From NCBI GenBank assembly GCA_934555895.1, contig CAKTFH010000011.1, forward strand, positions 4,703 through 68,702: DNA of 64,000 nucleotides, in the 5' to 3' direction. The notes beneath the pieces were generated by a model that had not been told where the DNA came from, made no database searches, and saw only the letters and a list, made by a program, of their open reading frames with translations. The stretch is from an uncultured Muribaculaceae bacterium (GTDB lineage Bacteria; Bacteroidota; Bacteroidia; Bacteroidales; Muribaculaceae). The position numbers were made by a program, and so were the translations under genes. The number at the start of each line of letters is the position of its first letter. The stretch's first letter is position 1. This document shows positions 27,421-35,708 of the stretch, in pieces.

Positions 27421-28731
27421 ATGAAAAGCATTATCAGAAAAATAACGATTTTTATTATGCTTATGTGCGCGATCGGCACTGTATCTGCCCGCGCCATAGT
27501 GGTGTGTGAAGACCCCGATTATGGTGCACTGCTGCCAGGCGACTATATGGGCCTTGTAGACGATGTGCGGTTCTTCGCCGAAAAGCATTTCCGTTATCCT
27601 CCCGAAGCCTGGAAAGCGCAAAAATGGTATGGAGTGATAATAACTGCTCTGATAGATGTAGATGGGAAGGTCGTTGAATACGAGTTGCAGACCGACCAGA
27701 CTCCCCATCCTCTGCTTATGGAAGCACTCCAGAAGGCCATGAAGGAAATGGATTGGCGTCCGGCATTAAAAAATGGCGTCCCGGTGGCATCGTATAGGGA
27801 TTTTTATATGCCGTTTACGAGGAAGTCGCCACATGGCGACTACTGGTTTCCTATCGGCATGGAAAAGCTGTTTGATCTTGCCGATGATTATGTTTTCAAA
27901 TGGCCTGCTCGCAAGGATAAACACAGTGTGCCGGAAATGCGTCAGGCGCTTCGCTCTCTTGGCGAATCGGCCGTTCTATTTCCCCCGTATGCGCCGGTGT
28001 CCATAGCAAACGCCCGTCTGCTTGCCACTTTCGGTCAACAGAATATGGCACTTTCGCATCTCGACAATTTCCTTAAGGACTATCAGGCCGATAATTATAC
28101 TCAGGAAGTCAATGATTATGGTGACACCGCAAGAACTGTCGTGATGGCTGACTATAAAATGAGCAATGAAGCGTGGGCTGCTGTAATGCGCACGCTGTTG
28201 CGCGACATGATGAAGACTCCCGACCGTGATACGGTCTATGCCGAGACATTGTCGCTGTTCGATGGCCTTCTTCTGATGCCTCTTTCCCATGGAATGAAAT
28301 ATCTTAAAAATATCGAGGATAGTCTGGAGAGGGATAAAGCCGCTGCGAATGTCAATGCTGAGAAGGCGCTTGTGCTGGCCGGTCGCCGTGCGACTACCGA
28401 GGATGACCTCAGGCTCTTCGGATTGAAAGCCATGCTTATATGGTTGCACGATGGTCCCGATGGATTTCACAACTACATTGCACAAATGCTTTCCCGCAAG
28501 CCTACAAAAGAGTTGCAGAAATATCTGTCGAAACTCAAGAAGAATCTTGCCAAACGCAGCGCCGTTTTGGCCGACCGCGACGAAGTGGTGCGCTCGCTGG
28601 CGCTCCTTGTGCCGCCGGAGGGCGCCGATGAGGCATATGTCCGCTCCTTCTACGAGCGCCGCTCGGCCATGGAGAAGATTTTCCCTTTAAAGTGGTTCAC
28701 TGACGAACCTCCCCGTCTGAATTATTACTGA
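27421..28731 (+). CDS. secreted protein with TonB-C-like domain near its N-terminus
   Basis: The start is the ATG giving MKSIIRKITIFIMLMCAIGT, with a signal peptide ending near ARA. Residues about 45-130 (FRYPPEAWKAQKWYGVIITALIDVDGKVVEYEL, then ALQKAMKEMDWRPALKNGVPV) fold like the TonB C-terminal domain, which in TonB binds TonB boxes. The remaining 300 residues are helix-rich and I do not recognise them. There is no cytoplasmic N-terminal helix for ExbBD contact, so it is not a classical TonB; Bacteroidota use such domains in various envelope proteins. It stands alone between a terminator and the near-palindrome repeat. Confidence 0.7.
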   Translation: MKSIIRKITIFIMLMCAIGTVSARAIVVCEDPDYGALLPGDYMGLVDDVRFFAEKHFRYPPEAWKAQKWYGVIITALIDVDGKVVEYELQTDQTPHPLLMEALQKAMKEMDWRPALKNGVPVASYRDFYMPFTRKSPHGDYWFPIGMEKLFDLADDYVFKWPARKDKHSVPEMRQALRSLGESAVLFPPYAPVSIANARLLATFGQQNMALSHLDNFLKDYQADNYTQEVNDYGDTARTVVMADYKMSNEAWAAVMRTLLRDMMKTPDRDTVYAETLSLFDGLLLMPLSHGMKYLKNIEDSLERDKAAANVNAEKALVLAGRRATTEDDLRLFGLKAMLIWLHDGPDGFHNYIAQMLSRKPTKELQKYLSKLKKNLAKRSAVLADRDEVVRSLALLVPPEGADEAYVRSFYERRSAMEKIFPLKWFTDEPPRLNYY

Positions 28732-28761
28732 AACCGTCGGTGCAAACATAAAATAGTTAGG

Positions 28762-28922
28762 GAGTATGTTTACTTTTAACTTTATGAAATCTTTAGATGT
28801 CTTTCAGGTCTGTCCGGAGATTTCATTCAGTCGTTATGGCACCCCATAACTCTTTCACTCAATCTCCAGACATACTCTGAAATCCTCTCTAAATCTTAAC
28901 ATAAGCTAAAAGTAAACCTACT
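28762..28922. repeat. 160-bp imperfect near-palindrome
   Basis: The 209-bp gap 28732-28940 is mostly one element. Its left half (from AGTATGTTTACTTTTAAC near 28766) reappears inverted in the right half (ending GCTAAAAGTAAACCTACT near 28922). Inner blocks match too: GTCCGGAGATT against AATCTCCAGAC, and GTTATGG (28833-28839) with CCATAAC (28844-28850) around a 4-base apex. Mismatches and small gaps are scattered along the arms. It could be a MITE, a pair of inverted repeat copies, or a hairpin in RNA. No coding frame crosses it. Confidence 0.6.
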
Positions 28923-28940
28923 ATTAAACAATTACTTGAA

Positions 28941-30053
28941 ATGAAATCAAAATTATATATTTGCTGTCATGCCTTTGTTCTTCTGATTGTTACAAGTGTA
29001 TTGCCTGTTTCGGCTCGCGACCGATGGACCAATGAAGAGGCCAATAAATGGATGGAAGATAAAGGCTGGATTGTAGGATGTGATTTTGTGCCGTCGTATG
29101 CTATAAATCAAATAGAGATGTGGCAGAAAGCCGATTTCAATCCTCAAGTGATAGAAAGAGAACTTAAATGTGCTGAGGGGCTGGGATTCAATACAGTGAG
29201 AGTGTTCCTTTCTAATATGGTATATAATGATGATCCCGACGGTTTTAAGGGGCGTTTTGAGACCTTGCTCAGACTTGCAGACCGCCATAATATCCGTGTG
29301 CTTCCCACATTCTGGACCAACGGAGGCAAATGCGAGAATCCCCGTCTCGGTAAGCAGCCTGAAAGCATCAAAGGCATACACAATTCCCAATGGGTTACCA
29401 CTCCGGGGGCTGAATATGTCAACAATCCCGCAAAATGGACTGAGCTCGAGCGGATGGTGAAGGATATTATAGGCAGTTATTCCGATGATGACAGAATCCT
29501 CCTCTGGTGCCTCTATAACGAGCCTGAAAATCTTAGGCGGGGTATCACCTCGTCTGTGCCGTTGATGAAGGCAACCTTTGAATGGGCGCGTTCATGCAAT
29601 CCTACTCAACCGCTGACAGCACCCATCTGGGACGAGCTGTCAACCACAAAATCGTCCTTGCCTACTCATTTCCCTGAAGCGACATATGCATTGGAAAACA
29701 GCGATGTGCTCTCATTCCACTGTTACCGTGAACCCGAGGCGCTCGAGCGGCTCATCAAGTCGCTACTTCCTTATGAAAGACCAATGGTATGCACGGAATA
29801 CCTGCGTAGGCCTCAGTCGACCTTTCAGGGCTCCATGCCGATTTTCAAGAAATATAATGTCGGAGCCATCAACTTCGGTCTTGTCGCCGGTAAATGCAAT
29901 TTCAACTATCCTTGGAACAAGGTTGTTGACGGCAAGGAGGTGGCATGGGAAAACGAACCGGAAGTTTGGTTCCACGACATCTTTAAAGAAGACGGCACGC
30001 CCTGGAGCCAGGAAGAGTATGAATATATCCGTTCAATGACAGGTAAGGATTAA
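28941..30053 (+). CDS. secreted GH5-like (clan A) glycoside hydrolase
   Basis: A signal peptide (MKSKLYICCHAFVLLIVTSV) leads into a TIM-barrel enzyme of 370 residues. GFNTVRVFLSNMVY and HNIRVLPTFWTNGG are typical clan A beta strands. The acid/base glutamate is in CLYNEPEN (about residue 194), and PMVCTEYLRR (about residue 285) holds the nucleophile glutamate. Similar proteins are often labelled 1,4-beta-xylanase or cellulase-like, but the substrate cannot be named from this sequence. The codon use is AT-richer than the GH97 gene. A short motif, AAACATACTCTAAAA, follows the stop codon. Confidence 0.8.
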   Translation: MKSKLYICCHAFVLLIVTSVLPVSARDRWTNEEANKWMEDKGWIVGCDFVPSYAINQIEMWQKADFNPQVIERELKCAEGLGFNTVRVFLSNMVYNDDPDGFKGRFETLLRLADRHNIRVLPTFWTNGGKCENPRLGKQPESIKGIHNSQWVTTPGAEYVNNPAKWTELERMVKDIIGSYSDDDRILLWCLYNEPENLRRGITSSVPLMKATFEWARSCNPTQPLTAPIWDELSTTKSSLPTHFPEATYALENSDVLSFHCYREPEALERLIKSLLPYERPMVCTEYLRRPQSTFQGSMPIFKKYNVGAINFGLVAGKCNFNYPWNKVVDGKEVAWENEPEVWFHDIFKEDGTPWSQEEYEYIRSMTGKD

Positions 30054-30132
30054 GAGTAAAACATACTCTAAAAAAGATTTGATTGCCTGGAATGGCTTGA
30101 AATTGAGTTGGCGAAGATTTTTTACGAAAGTT

Positions 30133-30163
30133 TTTGCGGGTTCGGGGAAAATGCGTACCTTTG
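30133..30163 (+). promoter_or_regulatory. promoter of the L31 gene
   Basis: TTTG (30133-30136), 19 bases, then TACCTTTG (30156-30163): the Bacteroidota -33/-7 consensus, about 65 bp ahead of rpmE2. Confidence 0.8.
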
Positions 30164-30228
30164 CAAGCCATTACTATATGCCGCCCTACCAGCGGCTTAA
30201 GCTAAGATATTAAAAATCACGAAATAAA

Positions 30229-30483
30229 ATGAAAAAAGACCTCCATCCTTCCAATTACCGCGAAGTAGTTTTCAAAGATATGTCGAACGATGAAATCTTC
30301 ATCACACGCTCGACTGTCGCCGCACGTGAGACTATCGAAGTCGACGGCGTTACATATCCTCTGGTGAAGCTTGAAATCACCAGCTCGTCGCACCCCTTCT
30401 TCACCGGCAAGCAGAAACTAGTCGACACCGCAGGCCGCGTCGACAAATTCCTCTCGCGTTACGGCAACCGCAAGAAAAACTGA
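30229..30483 (+). CDS. rpmE2: 50S ribosomal protein L31 type B
   Basis: The 84 residues match type B L31 ([48 protein letters not shown]). The zinc-binding cysteines of type A L31 are absent, as in the zinc-independent paralogue. It sits in the large subunit at the central protuberance and bridges to the small subunit. The gene has its own promoter and ends at a strong terminator, which recurs 2.4 kb downstream. Confidence 0.97.
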   Translation: MKKDLHPSNYREVVFKDMSNDEIFITRSTVAARETIEVDGVTYPLVKLEITSSSHPFFTGKQKLVDTAGRVDKFLSRYGNRKKN

Positions 30484-30485
30484 TC

Positions 30486-30561
30486 TTTTTCATTCAGGAT
30501 ACACTAGGCGCACCGGGCACGGCTTCAACAGCCATCGCCCGGTGCGCCTGCGTTTTGTGAT
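30486..30561 (+). terminator. rpmE2 terminator, copy 1 of a 76-bp duplication
   Basis: AGGCGCACCGGGC pairs perfectly with GCCCGGTGCGCCT (13-bp stem) around an 18-base loop, followed by TGCGTTTTG. The whole 76-bp stretch, from the upstream T-run to the last T, recurs at 32876-32951 with two substitutions. Confidence 0.88.
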
Positions 30562-30983
30562 ATATGAGGAAGAAATATATGTATCGTCCTTATCGTCGTT
30601 TGTTCAGAAGGCTGATTCGGAAGGTTAATTCGTCTTTCCAGTTTTTAATATAATTGCTTTTCAGGACAAAACATCCGATAAAAGTTATTATATTTGCAAG
30701 GCAGAAATTTCTGCGGACATATTTATTAAGCGTTTCGTGCTTTATCCTTTAATGGGAAATCGCCAAATTTCAACACTACGAAGGATTTAGCAGTCAAGAC
30801 GCTCATGCTTGTCGTATATCCACTTCCCGCATGGGATGCAGATATCCGTAATAGCGTGGGAGTGGACTGTTTATTTCGTAGTAAGGCGTTTGGCGATGCC
30901 TCCATTAAAATAAACCGAACACATGCCACGCTTTTTTTGTGTAAATAAAAGTCCTTTTGGCAGTGGGGGACCGGTTATATCCA
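30562..30983. other. 422-bp gap with no convincing gene
   Basis: It includes a 29-residue, strongly basic micro-ORF at 30564-30653 (MRKKYMYRPYRRLFRRLIRK plus nine residues) directly after the terminator copy. A minus-strand open frame at 30726-30929 ends in a plausible protein fragment (TAKSFVVLKFGDFPLKDKAR) but lacks any other support. The region could contain decayed genes of the inserted segment. Confidence 0.4.
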
Positions 30984-31838
30984 ATGAAAAGGAAACAGTT
31001 GGTTTACTTGGCGCTATCTGCCTTAGTGATGACATCATGTTCATCCACAAGACTTAAAACGAATGCAATCACGTACCAGTCAGTTAGGATAGCATCTCCG
31101 AAAGATCCTGCAAAAAAGAGTGAGGGAAAGATTATTGTAAATTATGCGATTGCAGATGACGGGCATATTTTAGTAGGTATAAAAAATAATACCGATGAAA
31201 TAATGGTCATAGATCAGACGATGTCGTTTTTTATTAATACAGATGGCTCGTCTACAAGTTATTTTGATCCGACAATTAAAACCTCTACAGTTACGGATTT
31301 ATCATCAGGTACAACAGGAGCGTCAGTTAATTTAGGCGCCTTAGGAAGTGCTTTAGGGATTGGTGGTACATTAGGAACGGCTCTTAGTGGCATTAATGTG
31401 GGAGGCTCTGAAACCTCAGGAACATCCACATCGAATACCACATATATAGCTGATCAACCCCGTGTAACCATAGGCCCTTATGGAAATGTGATATTGTCCA
31501 AGCAGTTTGATGTAAATGCATTGTGCGTTGGACGCGAGACTGCTTTTGAACCGTTAGTCAATATTGTTAATAAACCAGATAATGCGGAATTGAAATTCAG
31601 TGTATGCATCAGCTATTCTTGTGACGGAGGCCAGAATTATGATAAGCTGACTACTGATTTTTATGTCAATGCAATGATTACTGTCCCCGTTTCATCCGGT
31701 AGGCAGATTAATGATGCTGTTCAAAACATATTTAAAATTAAAACAGATGCGGTATATGAACCATGGTGGGTCTTAATCGCTAATGCACTTTATTCTACCG
31801 AAGCTGTTGTGAACGGAGGTTTTGTTGACTATAAATAA
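30984..31838 (+). CDS. AT-rich lipoprotein of unknown function (first of a pair)
   Basis: The ATG at 30984 gives MKRKQLVYLALSALVMTSC, a lipoprotein signal with lipobox VMTSC; nine further upstream codons are open but unlikely. The 284-residue product has a beta-rich N-terminal half (KIIVNYAIADDGHILVGIKNN), a low-complexity Gly/Ser/Thr/Ala stretch (GALGSALGIGGTLGTALSGI, about residues 125-150) and a beta-rich end. I do not recognise a family. Codon choice (ATA, TTA, AGA) is clearly AT-richer than the surrounding genes, which suggests transfer. The second lipoprotein gene starts 13 bp after its stop. Confidence 0.75.
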   Translation: MKRKQLVYLALSALVMTSCSSTRLKTNAITYQSVRIASPKDPAKKSEGKIIVNYAIADDGHILVGIKNNTDEIMVIDQTMSFFINTDGSSTSYFDPTIKTSTVTDLSSGTTGASVNLGALGSALGIGGTLGTALSGINVGGSETSGTSTSNTTYIADQPRVTIGPYGNVILSKQFDVNALCVGRETAFEPLVNIVNKPDNAELKFSVCISYSCDGGQNYDKLTTDFYVNAMITVPVSSGRQINDAVQNIFKIKTDAVYEPWWVLIANALYSTEAVVNGGFVDYK

Positions 31839-31851
31839 ATCTGACATAATC

Positions 31852-32874
31852 ATGGAAAAAGTTATCATTAAAATATTTACTGCTTTTGTCTGCGTGGCTT
31901 TGATTTCATCTTGTTCGACATCAAAAAAAGTCTCTATCTGTGGAATTCCAGGCGAAACGATATATGATTCGGATAAAAAGGTCGTGGGGACTATCCCAGC
32001 GAGCGGAGTGCTTAATATAAAGATAGACGATGGGTCTTATCAGGCATTTATGCTATCTCAGAAACCGGGAGAAAATGTATTGATTCCATTTGGACTCAAT
32101 TATAGGTATGCGTCTCATGCCGGAACATCATTCACCAAATATTTTGGATACACTGTTGGTTTTTTGGGAGCGGGAGCGACAGTGATTGGTGGCATTGCAG
32201 CATTATTGGCAGCGAAGGATGGTGCCGACGCCACAACTGACCTTGCATTGGTAGCTGCTGGTGGAGCGGCTTTAAGTGGAATCGGTTTCGCTATTGGTAC
32301 GCCAGCCGCTTTTCGTACAGAACAGGCAGCATATTATTTGCATTATAAATATCTTGATTCACAAACGACTAATAGTAAATTCAATTTTACAAAACCAGAT
32401 ATTAAGTTTACAAATTTGGAAGAAGTAAAACCGATTACTCGTCCTAAACTAAGGCCCTCCCAGCAATCTGACGCTAATTCGTCCGAGACTTCACAAACTC
32501 AAAAAGCACGTAGAAAATTAAGTGGTTATTCAGGGAAAGCTGAAGGTGAATATGTTGGTTATGGAACAATCAGTCTTGACGGCGAGGATTTAGAAGAGTT
32601 AAATGGTGTTACATTGAGAATAACTCGTTCTAAAGGAAATGAGGTGGAAGTAAGCATAATAGAAAGCGATGGAAATGATTTCTTTGGAGCTCCCGATGTT
32701 TTTAAAGTCGCAAAAGATAGCAATAAAGACAAAAAGAATGCATTAATACTTACCCATACAACTATACCATCAATTGTTATCAAAATCGATGATGAGGACT
32801 TGATATACATGAATCCAAAAGTTGAGATTGATGGAATAATCTATTCTCTTAATTTAACGGCAAAGAAACAATAG
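31852..32874 (+). CDS. AT-rich lipoprotein with glycine-rich membrane hairpin (second of a pair)
   Basis: The chosen start gives MEKVIIKIFTAFVCVALISS followed by C, a lipoprotein signal (ISSC). Residues about 100-155 contain two Gly/Ala-rich hydrophobic segments (VGFLGAGATVIGGIAALLAA and LALVAAGGAALSGIGFAIGT) that could form a membrane hairpin. A Ser/Gln/Thr linker follows near residue 210-225, then a compact C-terminal domain (GEYVGYGTISLDGEDLEEL to GIIYSLNLTAKKQ). I know no family for it. Pairing and shared base composition with the preceding lipoprotein imply a joint envelope role, and the duplicated terminator follows the gene by 2 bp. Confidence 0.75.
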   Translation: MEKVIIKIFTAFVCVALISSCSTSKKVSICGIPGETIYDSDKKVVGTIPASGVLNIKIDDGSYQAFMLSQKPGENVLIPFGLNYRYASHAGTSFTKYFGYTVGFLGAGATVIGGIAALLAAKDGADATTDLALVAAGGAALSGIGFAIGTPAAFRTEQAAYYLHYKYLDSQTTNSKFNFTKPDIKFTNLEEVKPITRPKLRPSQQSDANSSETSQTQKARRKLSGYSGKAEGEYVGYGTISLDGEDLEELNGVTLRITRSKGNEVEVSIIESDGNDFFGAPDVFKVAKDSNKDKKNALILTHTTIPSIVIKIDDEDLIYMNPKVEIDGIIYSLNLTAKKQ

Positions 32875-32875
32875 T

Positions 32876-32951
32876 TTTTTCATTCAGGATATACTAGGCG
32901 CACCGGGCACGGCTTCCACAGCCATCGCCCGGTGCGCCTGCGTTTTGTGAT
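32876..32951 (+). terminator. terminator, copy 2 of the 76-bp duplication
   Basis: It repeats 30486-30561 with two substitutions, offset by exactly 2390 bp, and keeps the full 13-bp stem. Its end (GCGTTTTGTGA) supplies the TTTG -33 box of the sulfatase promoter. Confidence 0.88.
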
Positions 32952-32974
32952 TTGAAATTTTAACATTATCTTTG
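32944..32974 (+). promoter_or_regulatory. sulfatase promoter overlapping the duplicated terminator
   Basis: TTTG (32944-32947), 19 bases, TATCTTTG (32967-32974). The -33 element lies inside the repeat while the -7 element lies outside it. Confidence 0.75.
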
Positions 32975-33043
32975 CATGACGGGCATCGCATATGCTCTAT
33001 CGTTTCAGCAGATTAAATCTAATATCTTTATTCAGTGAATCTT

Positions 33044-35689
33044 ATGATGATAAAACGAAACAAGTTGATGTCGGTGGACGGCGGCCGCACGCTGCTCTCC
33101 ATGGCATCGATGATTGCATTGCCTGCCGTGGCGCAGCAGACCCAGAAGCCAAATGTGGTTGTGATTGTGGCCGACGACATGGGCACTAATGAAATCGGCT
33201 GCTATGGCGGCCAGAACATCTCGACCCCCAATATCGACCGTCTGGCCGACGAGGGCATTCGCATGACCAACAATTTCGCCTCGATGGCTATGAGTGTGCC
33301 CATCAGAGCCTCGCTCTACACCGGCATGTATCCGGCCCGCAACGGCTCCTATCAGAACCACAAGGCTACCTACACGAGTATGAAGAGTGCCGCCCACTAT
33401 ATGGCCGATCTGGGCTATCGCGTTGGCCGCGCCGGCAAGGACCATCCTGCCAATCAGCCGGTGGTGTATCCTTTTGAGAAGGTCGACGGCTTCACGGTCA
33501 ACTGTGTTGCCTCGCATCCCGCGGTGTCGACTCCCGACGGCATCAAGGCCTTTATGCAGCGCAACGACGACGAGCCATTCTGCCTCTATGTCTGCAGTAT
33601 TCACTCTCACATGCCGTGGGATGCCGGCGACGCATCGGAGTTCGACCCCGACAAGGTGGTGCTTCCACCCAATTGTGTGGACAATGCGCAGACCCGAAAG
33701 GAGTTCTGCAACTATCTCGCCGAAATTCGCCTGCTCGACAACGAGGTGGGCATGGTTTATAAGACCCTTGAGGAGACAGGCAACCTCGACAACACCCTCG
33801 TGATATTCCTCGCCGAACAGGGTCCCCAGATGCCGTTCGGCAAATGGACCCTCTACCGCTACGGCACCCACAGCGGTTTCATAGCCCGCTATCCCAAGGC
33901 CATCAAGCCGGGTACGGTGAGTGATGCCTTGGTGCAGTATGAGGATATACTTCCCACTATGATTGACTTCGCCGGGGGAGAGGCTATCGAAGGTCTCGAC
34001 GGCTTCAGCTGCCTTGATGTGCTCTACGGCAAGGCCGACGAGCACCGCCAGTGGGCCTACGGCATCCACAACAATATCCCCGAGGGCGACGCATATCCTA
34101 TCCGCAGCATTCAGGATAAGCGCTACAAGCTCATCGTGAACCTTACTCCCGAGGTCGACTATCACTGCAAATATGTGACCAAGCCCGGAAGCTCGATGTG
34201 GAAATCGTGGCTCGAGACAGCCGCGACCGACGCCAATGCGCAGCACCTTGTTGACGCCTATCTCAAGCGTCCCGCACTTGAACTCTACGACCTGGAGGAG
34301 GACCCGTGGGAACTGAACAACATCGCCGACAGGCCCGAGCATGCCGACCGCATAGCCACTATGCGTGCCGCCCTCGAGGCGTGGATGGAGCAGCAGGGCG
34401 ACCGCGGTGTGCGCATGGACACCAAAGATCCCGAGAACGCCGCCGAGAAGACCCCTGTGGCCATATCGAGCCTTGAGGATATCGACAATATCGTGCGCAT
34501 GGATATGAACGGCAATTTCTATCTCGCTGCCGATATCGAGATTCCCGAGGGTACGCAGTGGGTGCCCATCGGGGCCGCAAATGCATCCGACGGCGACCCT
34601 GCCCGTTTCAAGGGCATCTTCGACGGCCGAGGACACAGCATCAAGGGACTCACCAACACCACCGGAACATCCTTCAAAGGACTTTTCGGAAGACTTGACC
34701 ACGGTACCGTGAAAAATCTCAATCTTGTGGATGTGAACCTCAAGGGTGCGGCTCCTACCGGAGGTGTCACCGGTGCCATGATAGGTGCGAGCACCATTCA
34801 GGGAGTGTCGGTTACCGGACGCATCGAGAGCGGAACCGAGGCCGGGGGTATCGCGGGCCGTGTGGCACGCGACCCCAACCATACCGAGTATAACCGCATC
34901 CACGACTGTTATGTCAATGCCGAAGTGGCCGCCACCAAGCTCAGCACCAATCTTCTCAACGACCCGTCATGTGCCGGAGGTATTGTGGGACTGGTGCATG
35001 GCGATGATGGTGTGAGTGTGGCCCGTCTCGACATCCAGAGGGTGTATTTCGCCGGAAAAGCCTCTTCGGCACAAATGAACAATAATGCCGGTAATGCCGC
35101 AGGCATCGTGGCCATCACACAGGAGCAGCATGCCATACGCATGACCGAGGTGCTTTGTCTGGCCGACGCCCTCACGGCCCACACACCCAACTATTTCTAC
35201 AGCCGACGCCTTTCCAATCCCGCGCAGATAGAGCATATGGATAAGCTTTATGTGCGCGACGACCTCAAGCTTACTTATGTGGGCGACGGCGGCGTGGGCG
35301 TGAAAATCCCCGCTGAAAAGATAGAGAAACTGCCCGACGCCACTTTCCGCACACGTGCCTTCTACGACAACAATCTCTCGTGGGATTTCGACAAGGTGTG
35401 GCAAATTAAAGAAGGGGAATATCCTACTCTGAAATATGTGGCTGACGGCCAGACCGCTGTCGAAGTGCCACAGGCATCGACCGCATACCGTCTCACATCG
35501 CAGGAGGGCGGCGTAGGTATCAGTCTCGACGGACGATTCTCCGCTACGGTTTATGATATTTCGGGGAAGCAGTCGGTGGCCATGACCTCGGGTGACGACA
35601 GCGCTTTTATTCCTCTTGAGAAGGGTTCTTATGTGGTGCGCATAGTTTCGGGCGACCGTCAGTATGCCGATAAGGTGGTGGTGATGTGA
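33044..35689 (+). CDS. Ser-type arylsulfatase with C-terminal GLUG-like region
   Basis: The start is the ATG at 33044 (or 33047), since the frame opens at a GTG at 33035. After a signal-like stretch the sulfatase fold begins with NVVVIVADDMGTNEIGCYGG, giving metal ligands D44 and D45. The catalytic site is S84-V-P-I-R88 followed by ASLYTG, the serine form that an anaerobic sulfatase-maturating enzyme (anSME) converts to formylglycine. Residues about 475-700 are beta-strand repeats with GLUG-like units (FDGRGHSIKGLTNTTGTS), as in surface adhesins. The end (FSATVYDISGKQS, EKGSYVVRIVSG) is a type IX-like C-terminal domain. This points to a surface enzyme desulfating host mucin or glycosaminoglycan, which is inference. 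Confidence 0.85.
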   Translation: MMIKRNKLMSVDGGRTLLSMASMIALPAVAQQTQKPNVVVIVADDMGTNEIGCYGGQNISTPNIDRLADEGIRMTNNFASMAMSVPIRASLYTGMYPARNGSYQNHKATYTSMKSAAHYMADLGYRVGRAGKDHPANQPVVYPFEKVDGFTVNCVASHPAVSTPDGIKAFMQRNDDEPFCLYVCSIHSHMPWDAGDASEFDPDKVVLPPNCVDNAQTRKEFCNYLAEIRLLDNEVGMVYKTLEETGNLDNTLVIFLAEQGPQMPFGKWTLYRYGTHSGFIARYPKAIKPGTVSDALVQYEDILPTMIDFAGGEAIEGLDGFSCLDVLYGKADEHRQWAYGIHNNIPEGDAYPIRSIQDKRYKLIVNLTPEVDYHCKYVTKPGSSMWKSWLETAATDANAQHLVDAYLKRPALELYDLEEDPWELNNIADRPEHADRIATMRAALEAWMEQQGDRGVRMDTKDPENAAEKTPVAISSLEDIDNIVRMDMNGNFYLAADIEIPEGTQWVPIGAANASDGDPARFKGIFDGRGHSIKGLTNTTGTSFKGLFGRLDHGTVKNLNLVDVNLKGAAPTGGVTGAMIGASTIQGVSVTGRIESGTEAGGIAGRVARDPNHTEYNRIHDCYVNAEVAATKLSTNLLNDPSCAGGIVGLVHGDDGVSVARLDIQRVYFAGKASSAQMNNNAGNAAGIVAITQEQHAIRMTEVLCLADALTAHTPNYFYSRRLSNPAQIEHMDKLYVRDDLKLTYVGDGGVGVKIPAEKIEKLPDATFRTRAFYDNNLSWDFDKVWQIKEGEYPTLKYVADGQTAVEVPQASTAYRLTSQEGGVGISLDGRFSATVYDISGKQSVAMTSGDDSAFIPLEKGSYVVRIVSGDRQYADKVVVM

Positions 35690-35708
35690 CCACTAATCCC
35701 ACCCGTTT

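Noticed and set aside
33032..34903. 623-residue minus-strand open frame opposite the sulfatase
   Set aside because: It is a shadow of a well-supported sulfatase with catalytic motif and signal peptide; composition (His/Gly/Val-rich) is typical of antisense frames in GC-rich Bacteroidota genes.
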